Program-made: the position numbers and the translations under genes | From: Bisporella sp. PMI_857 | Taxonomy: Eukaryota > Ascomycota > Leotiomycetes > Helotiales > Helotiaceae | Length of the DNA: 64,000 nucleotides | Direction: 5' to 3' | Assembly: GCA_021307315.1 (NCBI GenBank) | Contig: JAJSPD010000039.1 | Span: 62,001-126,000, forward strand | Shown here: one piece after another, positions 22,317-33,829 of the stretch | Numbering within the stretch: the stretch's first letter is position 1 | Layout: every line of letters begins with the position of its first letter | The notes under the pieces: generated by a model | Seen by the model: the letters and a program-made list of their open reading frames with translations, nothing else | The model's database searches: none | Told to the model about the DNA's origin: nothing

Positions 22317-23702
22317 ATGTACTCTTCACTTTTCGCCCTCGCGGCCTCCATCTCTGGGGTTGCAGCTGTTGCTCAGGGTTTTAATTATGGTGCCGTCACC
22401 AGAACTGGAGCTGCCAAGTTCCAAGCAGATTTTGAGGCAGAGTTCTCGGCTGCAAAGGGTCTCGCAAACACCAACGGGGCTTTCTCCAGTGCTCGATTAT
22501 ACACCACCATCCAGGCCGGCACAACAAATACCCCTATCGAGGCTATCCCGGCTGCCATCTCCTCCAAGACGAAGCTGATGCTGGGAATGTGGGCATCCGG
22601 TACTGATAACATCGACAATGAGATCAAGGCCTTGACAAACGCTATCGAGAAATATGGGGATGACTTCACAGACTTGGTTAATGGTATTTCCGTCGGAAGC
22701 GAGGATCTGTACAGAATCACCCCAACTGGCCTTGCAAACGACCCTCTCAGTGTTGGGCAAGGACCCGCTGTTCTTGCCAAGTTCATCAAGCAAGTCAAGG
22801 AAGCGATCAAGGGGACAAGCCTGTCTTCCGCTCCAGTTGGTCACGTCGATACCTGGACTGCATGGCAAAACGGTTCCAATGCTGCCGTCATTGCAGAGTG
22901 CGACTTCCTTGGCATGAACACCTTCCCCTATTTCCAGACTACTGAGTCAAATGGCATCGACAACGGCGCCTCCCTCTTCCAGGCCGCTTTGGATGTGACC
23001 AAGAATGCTGCTGGAGGCAAGCCGGTTATCATCACCGAGACTGGATGGCCCGTTGGAGGAAAGACTTCTGCTAAGGCCGAAGCATCTACCAAGAACGCTA
23101 AGACATATTGGGATGAAGTTGGATGCTCTCTCTTTGGAAACACTGACGTCTACTGGTACACTCTCGTCGATGCCAACACCGATATTACCTCCCAGCCCCA
23201 ATTCGGTATTGTCGGTACGACTCTCAACACCACTCCTCTTTTCAACCTGACCTGCCCCGCTGTCAAGCCATCTTCTTCTTCCTCTGGTTCTGCTTCACAA
23301 ACCTCCAGCTCCGGCGGATCTGCAGCAACTGGATCTGGCAGCAGCACGATCACCAGTGTTATTGCTTCGGAGACCGTCCTCACCTCTGTTCAGACTAGGA
23401 CTAGCACCAACGCAGCTGGATCTACCGTCGTTGCTGTTTCCACCGGTGTCTTCACCTCAACCTCTTTCTCCACATTTGCTACAGCGGCCCCTACCGCCAA
23501 TTCTGGAGCATCCAGCGGAAACAGCTCCGCGTCTGGAACCTCAGGTAAGTTGTCTCTACACCGTAATCTTGGATCTAGAACTAATGATCTCTCAGCTGCC
23601 GGATCTTCCAGCACAAGTATTCCAGGTGCTGCCAGCATCTCCACCGTCAGCTATGCAGCCGCTGCCATGGCAGCTGTCGCCGGCTTGATGGCCATGGCAT
23701 AG
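22317..23702 (+). CDS. eglC: GPI-anchored cell-wall glucan endo-1,3-beta-glucosidase (GH17)
   Basis: Exons 22317-23544 and 23596-23702 give 444 residues. A signal peptide (about residues 1-19) precedes GFNYGA, the start of the GH17 barrel. Likely acid/base Glu129 sits in SVGSEDLY and nucleophile Glu241 in IITETGWP. The catalytic domain ends near LFNLTCPAV, followed by a long Ser/Thr/Ala-rich wall-spanning stalk and a hydrophobic C-terminus (YAAAAMAAVAGLMAMA) typical of GPI attachment. The enzyme cuts or remodels wall beta-1,3-glucan. The intron is 51 nt (GTAAGT, CTAAT, CTCAG), has no stop in frame and is a multiple of three, so an unspliced message would also stay open, adding 17 residues to the stalk. 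The ATG at 22317 is chosen over an upstream in-frame start because it begins the signal peptide. Confidence 0.93.
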   Translation: MYSSLFALAASISGVAAVAQGFNYGAVTRTGAAKFQADFEAEFSAAKGLANTNGAFSSARLYTTIQAGTTNTPIEAIPAAISSKTKLMLGMWASGTDNIDNEIKALTNAIEKYGDDFTDLVNGISVGSEDLYRITPTGLANDPLSVGQGPAVLAKFIKQVKEAIKGTSLSSAPVGHVDTWTAWQNGSNAAVIAECDFLGMNTFPYFQTTESNGIDNGASLFQAALDVTKNAAGGKPVIITETGWPVGGKTSAKAEASTKNAKTYWDEVGCSLFGNTDVYWYTLVDANTDITSQPQFGIVGTTLNTTPLFNLTCPAVKPSSSSSGSASQTSSSGGSAATGSGSSTITSVIASETVLTSVQTRTSTNAAGSTVVAVSTGVFTSTSFSTFATAAPTANSGASSGNSSASGTSGKLSLHRNLGSRTNDLSAAGSSSTSIPGAASISTVSYAAAAMAAVAGLMAMA

Positions 23703-24680
23703 ATGCACCATATATACAGCGTTTGAGGCATGGATATAGTAAGCAGCATTAGAGAGCAAGCGGATATCTGGGTTTTGCGGCGATAGACGGAATGGAGCAT
23801 ATTATGGCGTACTGCTGTTTAATCACATATTTCTGTACAACATAAAATACGACTGTACAGATAGATCAATTTCGCTTCGATGGTCTAAATGAATGAAACA
23901 TAAACCATGTCTTTGTTTTTCTTCATGATCTTGAATGATAGGAGGTGTTTAGTATGCCGTGACTAATTATGACTGCGTGAGACCACTCCGGCTTTGTATG
24001 ATGAGATTGGGATGTTGTGGTTTGTGTTTGTGGTGTTTGTTGCCCTTGCATGTCCTTAATGGTTTAGCAAATGAAAGGTGTTGAGGTTGGATTTGACTTT
24101 GTTATCTCTTATTTTGGCCTTTACTTTATGGCTGGATCGGGATGATTTTTCGTATGTGATTGGAGCAGGGGAGCGGAGACCGAAAGCGATGTTTTGGTCG
24201 TTGGAGGATATAGAGGATTAATTGTTGTTGTTTGAGCTGTCGTTTTGGGGTAAAGTATGGAAGGAAGACGCGGCTATTCGGCCTGGGTCCAAAGGTTGCC
24301 TGGAACTCATGTCATGACGAAACTACATCAAGTATATTATAATCTACATCAAATATCGATGCGTCTGCATTACCTTGAGCAGAAGTAGAAAAGTTTAAGC
24401 TTAAGGTATAGTTTCAGAGGTTTGGTATATGATGCATAAGTAGACGGATGCATAGAATAAAGGGATCCGGCTGGATAGAAGGGGATCTTGTGTTTCGATA
24501 CGGGCTTTGGTGGAAGAGCGAAGGGTACGGAAAAGTCCCTGATGCGCTGTCACATGGCGTAGAAAGTTTCGGTTTCTGTTTTGAGAAAAGTGCATGATGT
24601 TAAACCCTAGAAATATCTGTTCATTTCTATTCCGATCTACAAGGACGAAATAATATGAGATGGTCGTTGTATCAATAAAC
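23703..24680. other. Boundary intergenic region, housekeeping block to PKS cluster
   Basis: Nearly 1 kb between two converging genes. It holds the 3' ends of the glucanase and HR-PKS transcripts. I see no tRNA, transposon end or repeat marking the border. Confidence 0.5.
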
Positions 24681-27600
24681 TCAGTCTCCATTGCCAGAAA
24701 CTTTATCCTTCAAACGCCCGGCAGCTAAACCACCCAACTGTTGGATGCTGCCCCCTCCCATCAACTCCAATGTGGAAGTCTCTATACCAAGGTTCTGCTT
24801 CCACCAGCTGCGAAGCTCAATGGCAACAAGTGAGTCTACACCGATAGCGGTTAGTGTCTGGGAGGTATCAATCTCGTCTTCTCCCTTCATCAAGAGCGTA
24901 GAGACGCGTTTCAAAATTTCGTGGGCGAGAAGGGCCACGCTCTCTTCTTCATCAAATCTCCTTGGATCCGCCGTCGCAGAGGCCAAGAAATGCCTCAGGG
25001 CATCGATAGCTTCTCCTGCTTGGCTATCGGTGGCGACCTGCTCAATGTTGCGGTATATCGCCATGCGAGGATCGCGCTTCCAGATAACGTTGTTCTGCGG
25101 ATGCGTGATAGGGAGGCTGCATTCCATTGCGTGAATGAAATGGCGTGGGTTACAGTAGCTGGCGAAGGATGACTTCGGCGTCTGCGGCGCACGCGTTTTC
25201 TCTGGGTTGGAAATAGCGAGCTGCAAGTAATCCAGGAAGTCTTGCTCGGTAATGAGCCGTGCTGAAGTTGCTTTAAGGTTGTCCAACACTGTTTGGGTAC
25301 GGCTTATGAATCCGGTATCTTCAACGGGGCCAATGCTCATTACCGTCGCTGGGAGGCCGCGTTCCTGTCGGTATTGAGCAAATGCATCCAGGAATGTGTT
25401 GGACGAAGAGTAGTTTGACTGGCCGTAGGAGCCCATGATGCCAAGGTAGGAGCTGAAAAGCACGAAGAAGTCAAGATTGTCAGGCAAGACATGATGAAGA
25501 TTCCAGGTCCCCTGTACCTTGGGTTGCACAGCGGCGTCCCATTTCTCTTGATCCATATCCATCACACCAACATCGCGTAATACCATAGCCATCTGCATCA
25601 CGCCGGCGATTGGCTTGGAAGCTTGATCAACTGCATTTTGGACAACTGCTCGATCAGTGACATCACCTGCAACATATTGCACGGAACAGCCAGTTAGTTT
25701 CAGCTCATTGAACAACTCTTGGTCTGCATCTGAGTGGCCAGCAGATCTTGAGAGGAAAATGAGGTTCTTGGCTCCATTCAAGCTCATCCAAGTCGCTATC
25801 GACTTTCCGAGACCGCCTAGTCCACCAACAAGGAGGTAGGAAGCATCATTTCGGAATGCAGGAGGAGGAGCTGCGAGAGCTAGGGGTAGTTTGTCCTTTT
25901 CGGAGAAATTTATGACAATCTTGCCCCCGTCAACGTCTTCTTGGAGATATCGGAAAGCTTCTTCAATTCTGTCAGCGTCGAACGTCGCTGAAGCTTGAAT
26001 TGGCTTAATATTGCCTTTGCTGTAAAGGTCTATTGCTAGGCTCATCAACCGTGCAATAGCAGTTCGGTCAGACACCGTAAGGTTTGGTATATCAACGCCA
26101 AAGAAGGTCCGATTTCCTTCGAACATGTCCATAGCAAGTTGCCCTTTGCCAATTATATCTCGTTTGCCGAGGTGGAGCATGCATCCGTTGACAGCAACGC
26201 ATTTCCATGAGGCGTGGAGAAGCTCACCGGACAGCGAATTGAGGACCACATCAACTCTTCTACCTTCGGTCTCTTCTAATATCCGATTCAAGAAATTTGT
26301 GTTGCCAGAGTTAAATATATGATTAGGCGGTATCCCAAACTCTTCAATCAAAAACGCTGTGTCCTCTTCTGAGCCAACTGTGGCATAGACTTGAGCACCA
26401 ATCCATTTGGCAACATGAATTGCAGCAAGTCCAACTGCACTGGTGGCGTTGTGAACGAGTACAGACTGGCCTTTCCGCAGATTCGCCTTGTCGACAAAGC
26501 ATCTGAGGGCTGTTACATATGGAACGGGCATCGTGGCTGCGTCTTCAGATTTTAGTCCATCAGGAATTTTGACACAAAATTCCGCTGGTCTCTGAATTTC
26601 CGTAGCCAGTCCAATTGAGTTGGTGCCAATCACCATAACTCTGTCTCCGGCTTGGATATGTTTTACATCAGAGCCTGATTTGACAACATATCCAGCCCCC
26701 TCCATTCCGATGGCATTATGACCGTCACCAAATACTTCATCAGTGAGCTCCAGGCCAGCGGCAACGATCCTAACCCGCACCTCGTCCGGTCTGAGCTCAT
26801 GAAACTTCTGTCCCATCCACTGTGGAGCCTCCAATAGTCCCCTTTTGCCCAATACCAGTTCTTTTGCGTCAGCGACTTCAACAGTATTTGCCGCCAAAGC
26901 TTCAACAACAGGGGTCCAGTGGAAACGACTGAGATTTATTCTGCCATTCGCATAAGCATACTCTAGATCCGGTTCGAGGTCCGAATTTGTGTCTCGACCG
27001 CACTGTATTTTTTGCAGAACCTTGACAATAGCATTTGCAGCTCCCTCTGCGGTGTCTTCGAGCTCGAGCGTCGCAAAAGACATAGCAAGTTCAGCGCGAA
27101 TCGTACGGGCCATACCGAGTATGTGAGCTGCATGCGGATCTTTACAGTTGATTTGAGCGGGTGGTGTGATCCACAAAACACGAGACTGCTGCAGTACCCC
27201 GATAATATCAAGAAATTTCTGCATGTCATTTTCTTGAATGTCCTGGAAAAGAGGCTTATTGAGGTCGATGAGCGAGATAAGATCTTGATCTACTGGGGGA
27301 TCTTGTCCCCATAAATAGTGGTCAATAACGTAGCCCGCGTCCCGTAGGCGCGACTCGGCTTCTTTTTCGAAAGGGTGTGGCTCAGAGCTCGGAAGAAGAG
27401 TAACCTTCTTGGTAAGGATGTGGTCGACCGCTGGCCTTGCAATTATGTTGGCGTTTACCTGATATGGTGGCGCATGATCGTAGGTAACGGAGTCACAACC
27501 GTCGAAGCCTGCTCTACGTAGCCTAGTATCCCATTCCTGAGGGGAGATAAAAGGTCCGCCAAAGCGACCGTCGGCATCTCCTTCCCACCATCCGGAGAAC

Positions 27601-30600
27601 ATACCCTGAAAGATTACATGATTAACAAACGGTCCAAAGACTGAGGCTCACTTAGATTCATCAAATATATTACCTACCATAATAAATCCTACCCATCTGG
27701 TGACTTTTTGTCTTGATTAGCTAGTGTTCCAGCAATACAAGCACGCTGGCAGAAGGTACTTTACTTACTCGGGGATAGTTCTTGCAAAAACAGACGACCT
27801 TGTAGATGAAGCAGGGTTCGCACATTGGTGAGAGTTTGCTGTAAAGACGGGGTCGCGTGGAGCACCTAGCATCTCTCAGTATACGAAAATTGGGGGACTT
27901 GGTTTATACATACATTCGACGCAATGATAAGATCATATTCTGCGGCATTGAAGCCTTGGTCGAGCGGATCCTTGGTTATATCCAGTACCTTATACTCGAT
28001 GCCTTGGTAGTCCTTGAACCTTTCTTGAGCCTGGACGAAAAATCCCGATGACACGTCGGTGAAAGTGTACTTAAAGTAAAGGCGTTCTCCAAAGTCAGAC
28101 TTTAGCGCTTTAAGGATCTTGGCTGTCAAACCACCGGTTCCCGCACCGATTTCTAGGATTCTGATCTGAGGCTGAGAATTTCCTAGAAGCTGGAAGAAAT
28201 CTTGAAGATCCCACAGGTTGTTCATCCAATTGTAAATCCCAGAAAGAACCCCGCCTTCGAGTAGTACATCAAGAAACTCGATGCGGCCTTCGTATACGTC
28301 GACTATGCGATCGTAGGACCGATACACTGAAGCTGCAACATCGCTGGCATTGGTCTCTTGACAACGCTGGAAAACTTCCTCTATCATGTTACGGCGCGTA
28401 AATTCGTCCATGCTTACAAGCTCAGCGGAGTCTTCAACAAGTGGGTAACCGGGCCGTTTGAATCGCTCGACTTCATCGTCAATCCAAGAGCGGAATATTT
28501 CCTGATGAGGGTGAGATTTCAAAGACTCTACGCCCGCCAGACTCCCCTTTGCTTCTATAGCACAGAGTACATATAGTCTCTCTATAAGACTGACTTCATC
28601 CATGAGATCATATGCCGGTCTCATTAATTCTGTCGCATCCGAAAAATCAATATCTGGCTTCCATTGGAGATTCAGAACCGTTAACTCGGGCGGTTTTTCT
28701 AATCCTATATCTTCAAGAGGTGTTCCTTGGAATCCTTTGAGATAAAATACTACTTCACCTTCTGCAACGCCAAACGAAGAGCCTCGAGCAGTTGCGGAGG
28801 TGCTGGTCGCCTCTGTGTTAACATTAATGCTCCTCTTGGTTCCGTCGCCAATGTATAGCTCTTCGACGAACGTGGGAAGCACAAGCGTTTTGAGTGTGCG
28901 GTATTCTCCTTTGGTGATGGCAACTGTCCAAGACTGGATGATAAAATCTATAGTGGTAGGGTGGATCGGATAGGAAGACTCGGACTCATCCTGCCTATCC
29001 TGAATGCGGAGCGCAGCCTTCGGAGAAGTGACGCTGGCGGTGATGTCTTCCAGTCCAGTGAACTTGGGCCCGTAGTTGAAGCCGACTCTTGCCATCGTTT
29101 TATACCAGCGCTTAGATGAGACTTTCTTATCGTAAGACGCAATATTCGGCGTTGGAGCAGCAGATGCACGGCCACTTGCCACCAAACCCCAAGCATGTTT
29201 TGTCCATGTCGTGCCGTCATGTGAATTAACAGAGAACTCATACCAGTCGGTTTCCTGCGTGGTAGTCAGACGCTGTCGTCGGATATTAGTTATAATCTCA
29301 GTCGATTTATCGTCGCGCAACACCATGGCTGTGCGGAGAGCGACATCTCTGACGGTGTACTCCTTTACTCCTGTCAATTGGAATATGGCTTCTCCAGCCA
29401 TAGCGATGTAAGCCGCTGCTGGGAATACAACATCATTCCCAACTCTATGATCCCTCAACCAAGGAACGTCGACGGTACGAAGAACGTTCCTCCATGTGGG
29501 CTCTGTTTCGATTCCCTCAAGGATTGGAACTCCTAATAAATCATGAACGGGGTATTTTCGCAGCCTCCAGTTCTTCTCGACCCTTGTCTCTGCCCAATAA
29601 TTTCCCTCATAGTGCCATGGATAGGCTGGCAAGTCTTTCAGCACTATTGCCTTCTCAGATGTGGAAGGTAGAGTGATTTTATAGCCGTGGGCATATAGTT
29701 GGCCAATTCCTTCCAGGAATGATACAGTGCCATTCTTCCCACGGACCTGGGCAGTGACATATTGAACGGCGGTTGAAGTCTCTTTGAATGTCTCTCTAAG
29801 AGGACCAGCTAATGCTGAGTGAGGCCCAACCTCTAAATGAACAGCGGAGGTACCATGTTCGCTAAGAAGACGCTTTACACCTGAGCGGAACAATACTGGG
29901 CTCTCCAGATTATCTTGCCAATATCTTGGCCCAAAGTCAGACGGATCGTGAAGCGCTTTTAACTTAACACTTGAATAGAACGGCACGCGAGGCGCCTTTG
30001 GCGCCAGATGATGGCTGATGAGATCGTGATATGTGTCTCCGACGACTTGCATGTGGTCTTCTCCCAGTCAGCGCAGAACGAAGGGTTTTTGGAGGATAGC
30101 TTACGTGAGTGGTAGGCCATTTCGACCTGAAGTTTCCGCACCAGAGCGTTTGGGAATTCCCCTTTGATTATGGTCATGACCTCTTCCAAGCGATCTAAAT
30201 CACCTGAGATCGTGACGCTTGAGGCGCTGTTCTCGCAAGCTATTCTCACTCCTTGAGAAAGGTATGGCGTAACGTCAGCACGACCCAGCCCGATTGCAGC
30301 CATTCCACCAGCACTTAATGGCTTCCTGCAAACATAGCCACGGTAGAAAGCAGTTATGATAGCCTCTCTTGCCGTTAAAGCTCCTGCAGCGTAGGCGGCT
30401 GCAATTTCGCCACTGGAGTGCCCAACAACAGCTGACGGTTGAACGCCATAAGAAGCAAGGAGGTCGACGAGAGCAACTTGAAGTGCCGTGCAGATTGGTT
30501 GGGAATACTCAGCTTTTCTGACAGTGGGCTCATCTGAATTTGACAGCACGTCTATTTATTGTAAGTTTCATATCATTTGGATGGTGTTATGAGCATACCT

Positions 30601-32701
30601 TCTAGTGACCACGGTGGTGCATGCTTCAGGCTTTGGAGCACCTCATCCATTGCCCTAATGCTGGCTAAGAAGGGCGGACAGTCTGCCATCAGATCTCTGC
30701 CCATACGGGGCCATTGCGCACCTTGGCCGGTAAACACGAATGCCGCTTCTATGGGAGCTTGTGACTTCGTCTGAGACGAAGTTGTAAATGGCACTGTACC
30801 ATCTGTTACGCAGAAAGAGCGAATTTTTAGGTGTTCTCTGCGCTGTGCGAGAGTGTAAGCCAGATCTTGGAGACGGTCGGGATGATCTTCTAAGTAACGT
30901 TCATAATTTTCTTCAGCCCTCTTGAGTGCTGTAGCGTGGTTTGCTGAGAATAATAAAAGTTCTTTGCGCTGTCTCCAATCATCTACTGTGACTGCCGTAC
31001 GCGATGAATTATTCGTTGACAGGCCAAATGACGCTGCTGAATCTAAAATTATCTTTTACCAAGAATCAGAATGTGAAGCAACAATTATTCAATAGGCTTA
31101 GAATTGCAAGGACAGCATGGAGTCTTCAACTTACATGTACGTTAGAGCCACTAATACCGAACGAGTTCACACTGATACGTTCGTCGCGATTCGCTGGCCA
31201 AGGCATCGGCTCCACGGGTACGGTCAACTTTGCAGCCTCCCACGGAACTATATTATTAGAACAACGTTTAGGTGGATCTGGGAGCACTCACTGGCAGGAT
31301 TGGGTGTTTTAAACTTGATGTTCGGTATGATGGTTCTGTTCTCTAGAGACAACACTGCTTTTACAATACTTGTAATAGCTGAATTACCCTCGCTATGTCC
31401 AAGATTCGGCTTAACCTAAATACTTTCTTTGAGCAACTTGGCTATCGACTAATAGAGGATCTCAAACTCACCGATCCGATGTATATCCCGTCTTTTCCAA
31501 AACAATTTGCAATGGCTTTGACTTCAACGGGATCGCCAGCAGCTGTGCCTGTTCCATGGCATTCGAACATTGCCGTCTTCGACAAGTCGAGGCCTGCGTC
31601 TTGATATGCCCGACGGATCATATACTCATGCGCCTCTGTGCTCGGCATTGTAAGACCTGCCGTTTTACCATCGACGTTGGTCGCCGAGGCCCTGATGATT
31701 GCTCGAACTGGATTGCCATCTCTTATGGCTTCGTCTAACCGTTTCACATAGAGAGCGGAGACGCCTTCGCCACGACCATATCCATCAGCCGACACATCAA
31801 ATGTCTTGGAGGAGCCGTCTGGTGCTAAAGTTCCTTGCGCAGTCAACAGGGCTGACATTCCAGGTGCCATGATCAGGTTCGCCCCTGCAACGACTGCGGA
31901 AGAGCATTCTCCCAACCGGATAGATTGGCATGCAAGGTGTAAAGCCACTCCGGCAGAGGAGCATGCTGATTTGACAATCATACTAACAAGGATTAGCATT
32001 TGCTCTCAAAACTAACTTCGGAAGCTAAGATCTTGCCTTGGTCCTTTCAAATCATACTCGTAGGCTATCCGATTTGCCCATACGAAGTCATTTTGTCCAG
32101 TGAGTTGATATGGGGCAAAACTTTGGGTATCCTTGGAGTGCAAGTCTTGCCAATCTTCGCTGTAAAGACCAACATAAGTGTTAATCTTCTTTCCCCTCCA
32201 ATCGGCTTCTCCAGAGCTCTCAAGAGCTTCTCTTACAACCTCCAGTAGCAGTCGTTGGTTGGGATCGAGTTGCTCTATCTCAGCAGGCGTCATAGTGAAC
32301 ATTGATGAGTCGAAGTGGGACAAGTCAACACCATCAAGGAAGTATCCATATTCCGAGATTATTGACCCTGGCTTGCCATCCGGTCTATAGTATGCATCAC
32401 TGTTGTACCTGTCTTTTCCAGCAAGCGTCCGAGCATCACCCTTGTTCACCAAGAACTCATAAAGTGCAGCATCACTATGTATGCCCTTTGGCAACCTCAA
32501 TCCCATCCCACAGATGGCAATAGGCATATGTTTGCTATGTTGAAGGCTATTTGCCGAGCTGCCATTTGCATTTACTCCATTGGTATATCCATTTGTACGC
32601 CCATTGGTGCCGCCATTAGAACCGTTGATACCGTTCGGGTATCCATTTTTGTGTCCGTTCGGATTGTTTTCATGAGCGATTGTGCTCCCATTTTGTGCCA
32701 T
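24681..32701 (-). CDS. Highly reducing polyketide synthase (KS-AT-DH-CMeT-ER-KR-ACP)
   Basis: Ten exons (32037-32701, 31472-31982, 31292-31415, 31135-31247, 30599-31052, 30105-30551, 27914-30057, 27769-27865, 27678-27703, 24681-27605) give 2501 residues. KS starts near residue 59, with Cys229 in KSACSSAG, His364 in ECHGTGT and the GHSEG His after it. AT has Ser668 in GHSSGE. DH has His975 (RDHRVG) and Asp1142 (HPTTID). The C-methyltransferase SAM motif [10 protein letters not shown] is at 1405. ER follows [12 protein letters not shown] near 1830; its nucleotide motif is altered (HNATSAVG). KR has [11 protein letters not shown] near 2120 and Tyr2259 (SNYSSSN). The ACP serine is 2452 (GVDSL). 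There is no releasing domain, so the chain is probably handed on, most simply to the neighbouring NR-PKS. The first intron is GC-AG and one exon is 26 nt. The N-terminal 50 residues are an Asn/Gly-rich low-complexity leader. Confidence 0.95.
31983..32036 (-). other. GC-AG intron in the HR-PKS gene
   Basis: A 54-nt intron with donor AG|GCAAGA, branch TGCTAATC and acceptor TTGTTAG. The splice joins DLKGP to [10 protein letters not shown] exactly as the KS family requires. The only nearby GT donor would give an immediate stop. Confidence 0.88.
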
Positions 32702-33829
32702 TGTCTTGTGGTGTTGAACACTATCAGGCTATATGGAATGGGTAAGGAGTTCGAAAACGAAAGTCTATTCCGGCATAAGAACTAATATTCTTTCCAGGGG
32801 AGATATTCCGCTTCGGCTGACTGTTGTCTAGAACTCGTTGAACATACGGCCCCGTGAAATTCAGCTGTTTATCGACTTTCGAAATAAAAAAACAAAAAAG
32901 AGCCGAGATCCGCTTCCTACTTGAGGTTTAATAAAAACGAAGTCCGGAGTAATTTTCTTATGAGACACTAGGGACTTGTTCGAGTAGAGTGAACCCTTGT
33001 TAAGCTTAAACATGATTTTGATAATGATCGTTGTTATTAGCGCCGTGGCACCGGTCTGAATGTCATACAGTATACAAGGCATTGCATAGAATCGCCTAGC
33101 ATACAAGGTATTCTTACTCTATTGTGCAGAGGCAACTTTGATGTTTGGCTGCTTTGGTTTGGTATGGCTTTTGGCAAGGATGCTTAGCTCTATGGCTGCG
33201 TTTCGCCTACTTTCAGTTCTGCCGTTTTTCGGCTCGCCATTCCTTGTCATCCGAACTATTGATGGTACCGAAAATTGATCGGCAGTCATGAGGAACGGGT
33301 AAGAGATCCACAAGCATTTCCCGCTCGCGCAATTATCACATATGAGTAAGCTTACAGTTTTATTGCATATTCCTCCTTGCGCAGCGCCGTTATTTGGGGG
33401 TTTGATAAGTATATCCTAGTGCAAAAACCTTATTATAAGCATAAATTCTCGAATGCGCCACGTCGAAAGTGGAACCGTCGTGTACGATTAAGTTTCTGCA
33501 CGGTGAGCCTCCTTCATCACATGGCTGTAACGAGTTAAGCATTTGTTTTGAGTAGTACTCCGGTTTTCACTTTGGAAGAAATTGTAAGGACTCAGCATCT
33601 GCGCTATTTGAATCTCTTTTCAAATCGGAAGCTGTCTCTCTTGGGACAGAAAAAGAAAGTCGCAGAAGGCATTGGTTGTCTTAACAGGTGACCAACAAAG
33701 CACTGCACATTAGCCGAAGCTGCCCGAACTGCTTCCCTCCAGCAGGCCTTTCACAATTAGAATATTGGTTGAACTGGGCTATTGTATGCTAACAATGATG
33801 ATTCCATTTACTTCTATCGAACACCGATC
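32702..33829. other. Intergenic region between HR-PKS and FMO
   Basis: 1.1 kb that contains the HR-PKS promoter and the 3' UTR of the FAD monooxygenase. Short ORFs here have no family resemblance. Confidence 0.5.

Noticed and set aside
31020..31060. Acceptor TTTTAG for HR-PKS exon 5
   Set aside because: It gives a phase mismatch with the strong GTAAGT donor; the AAAAG acceptor ten bases earlier joins GSNVH to IILDSAAS in frame.
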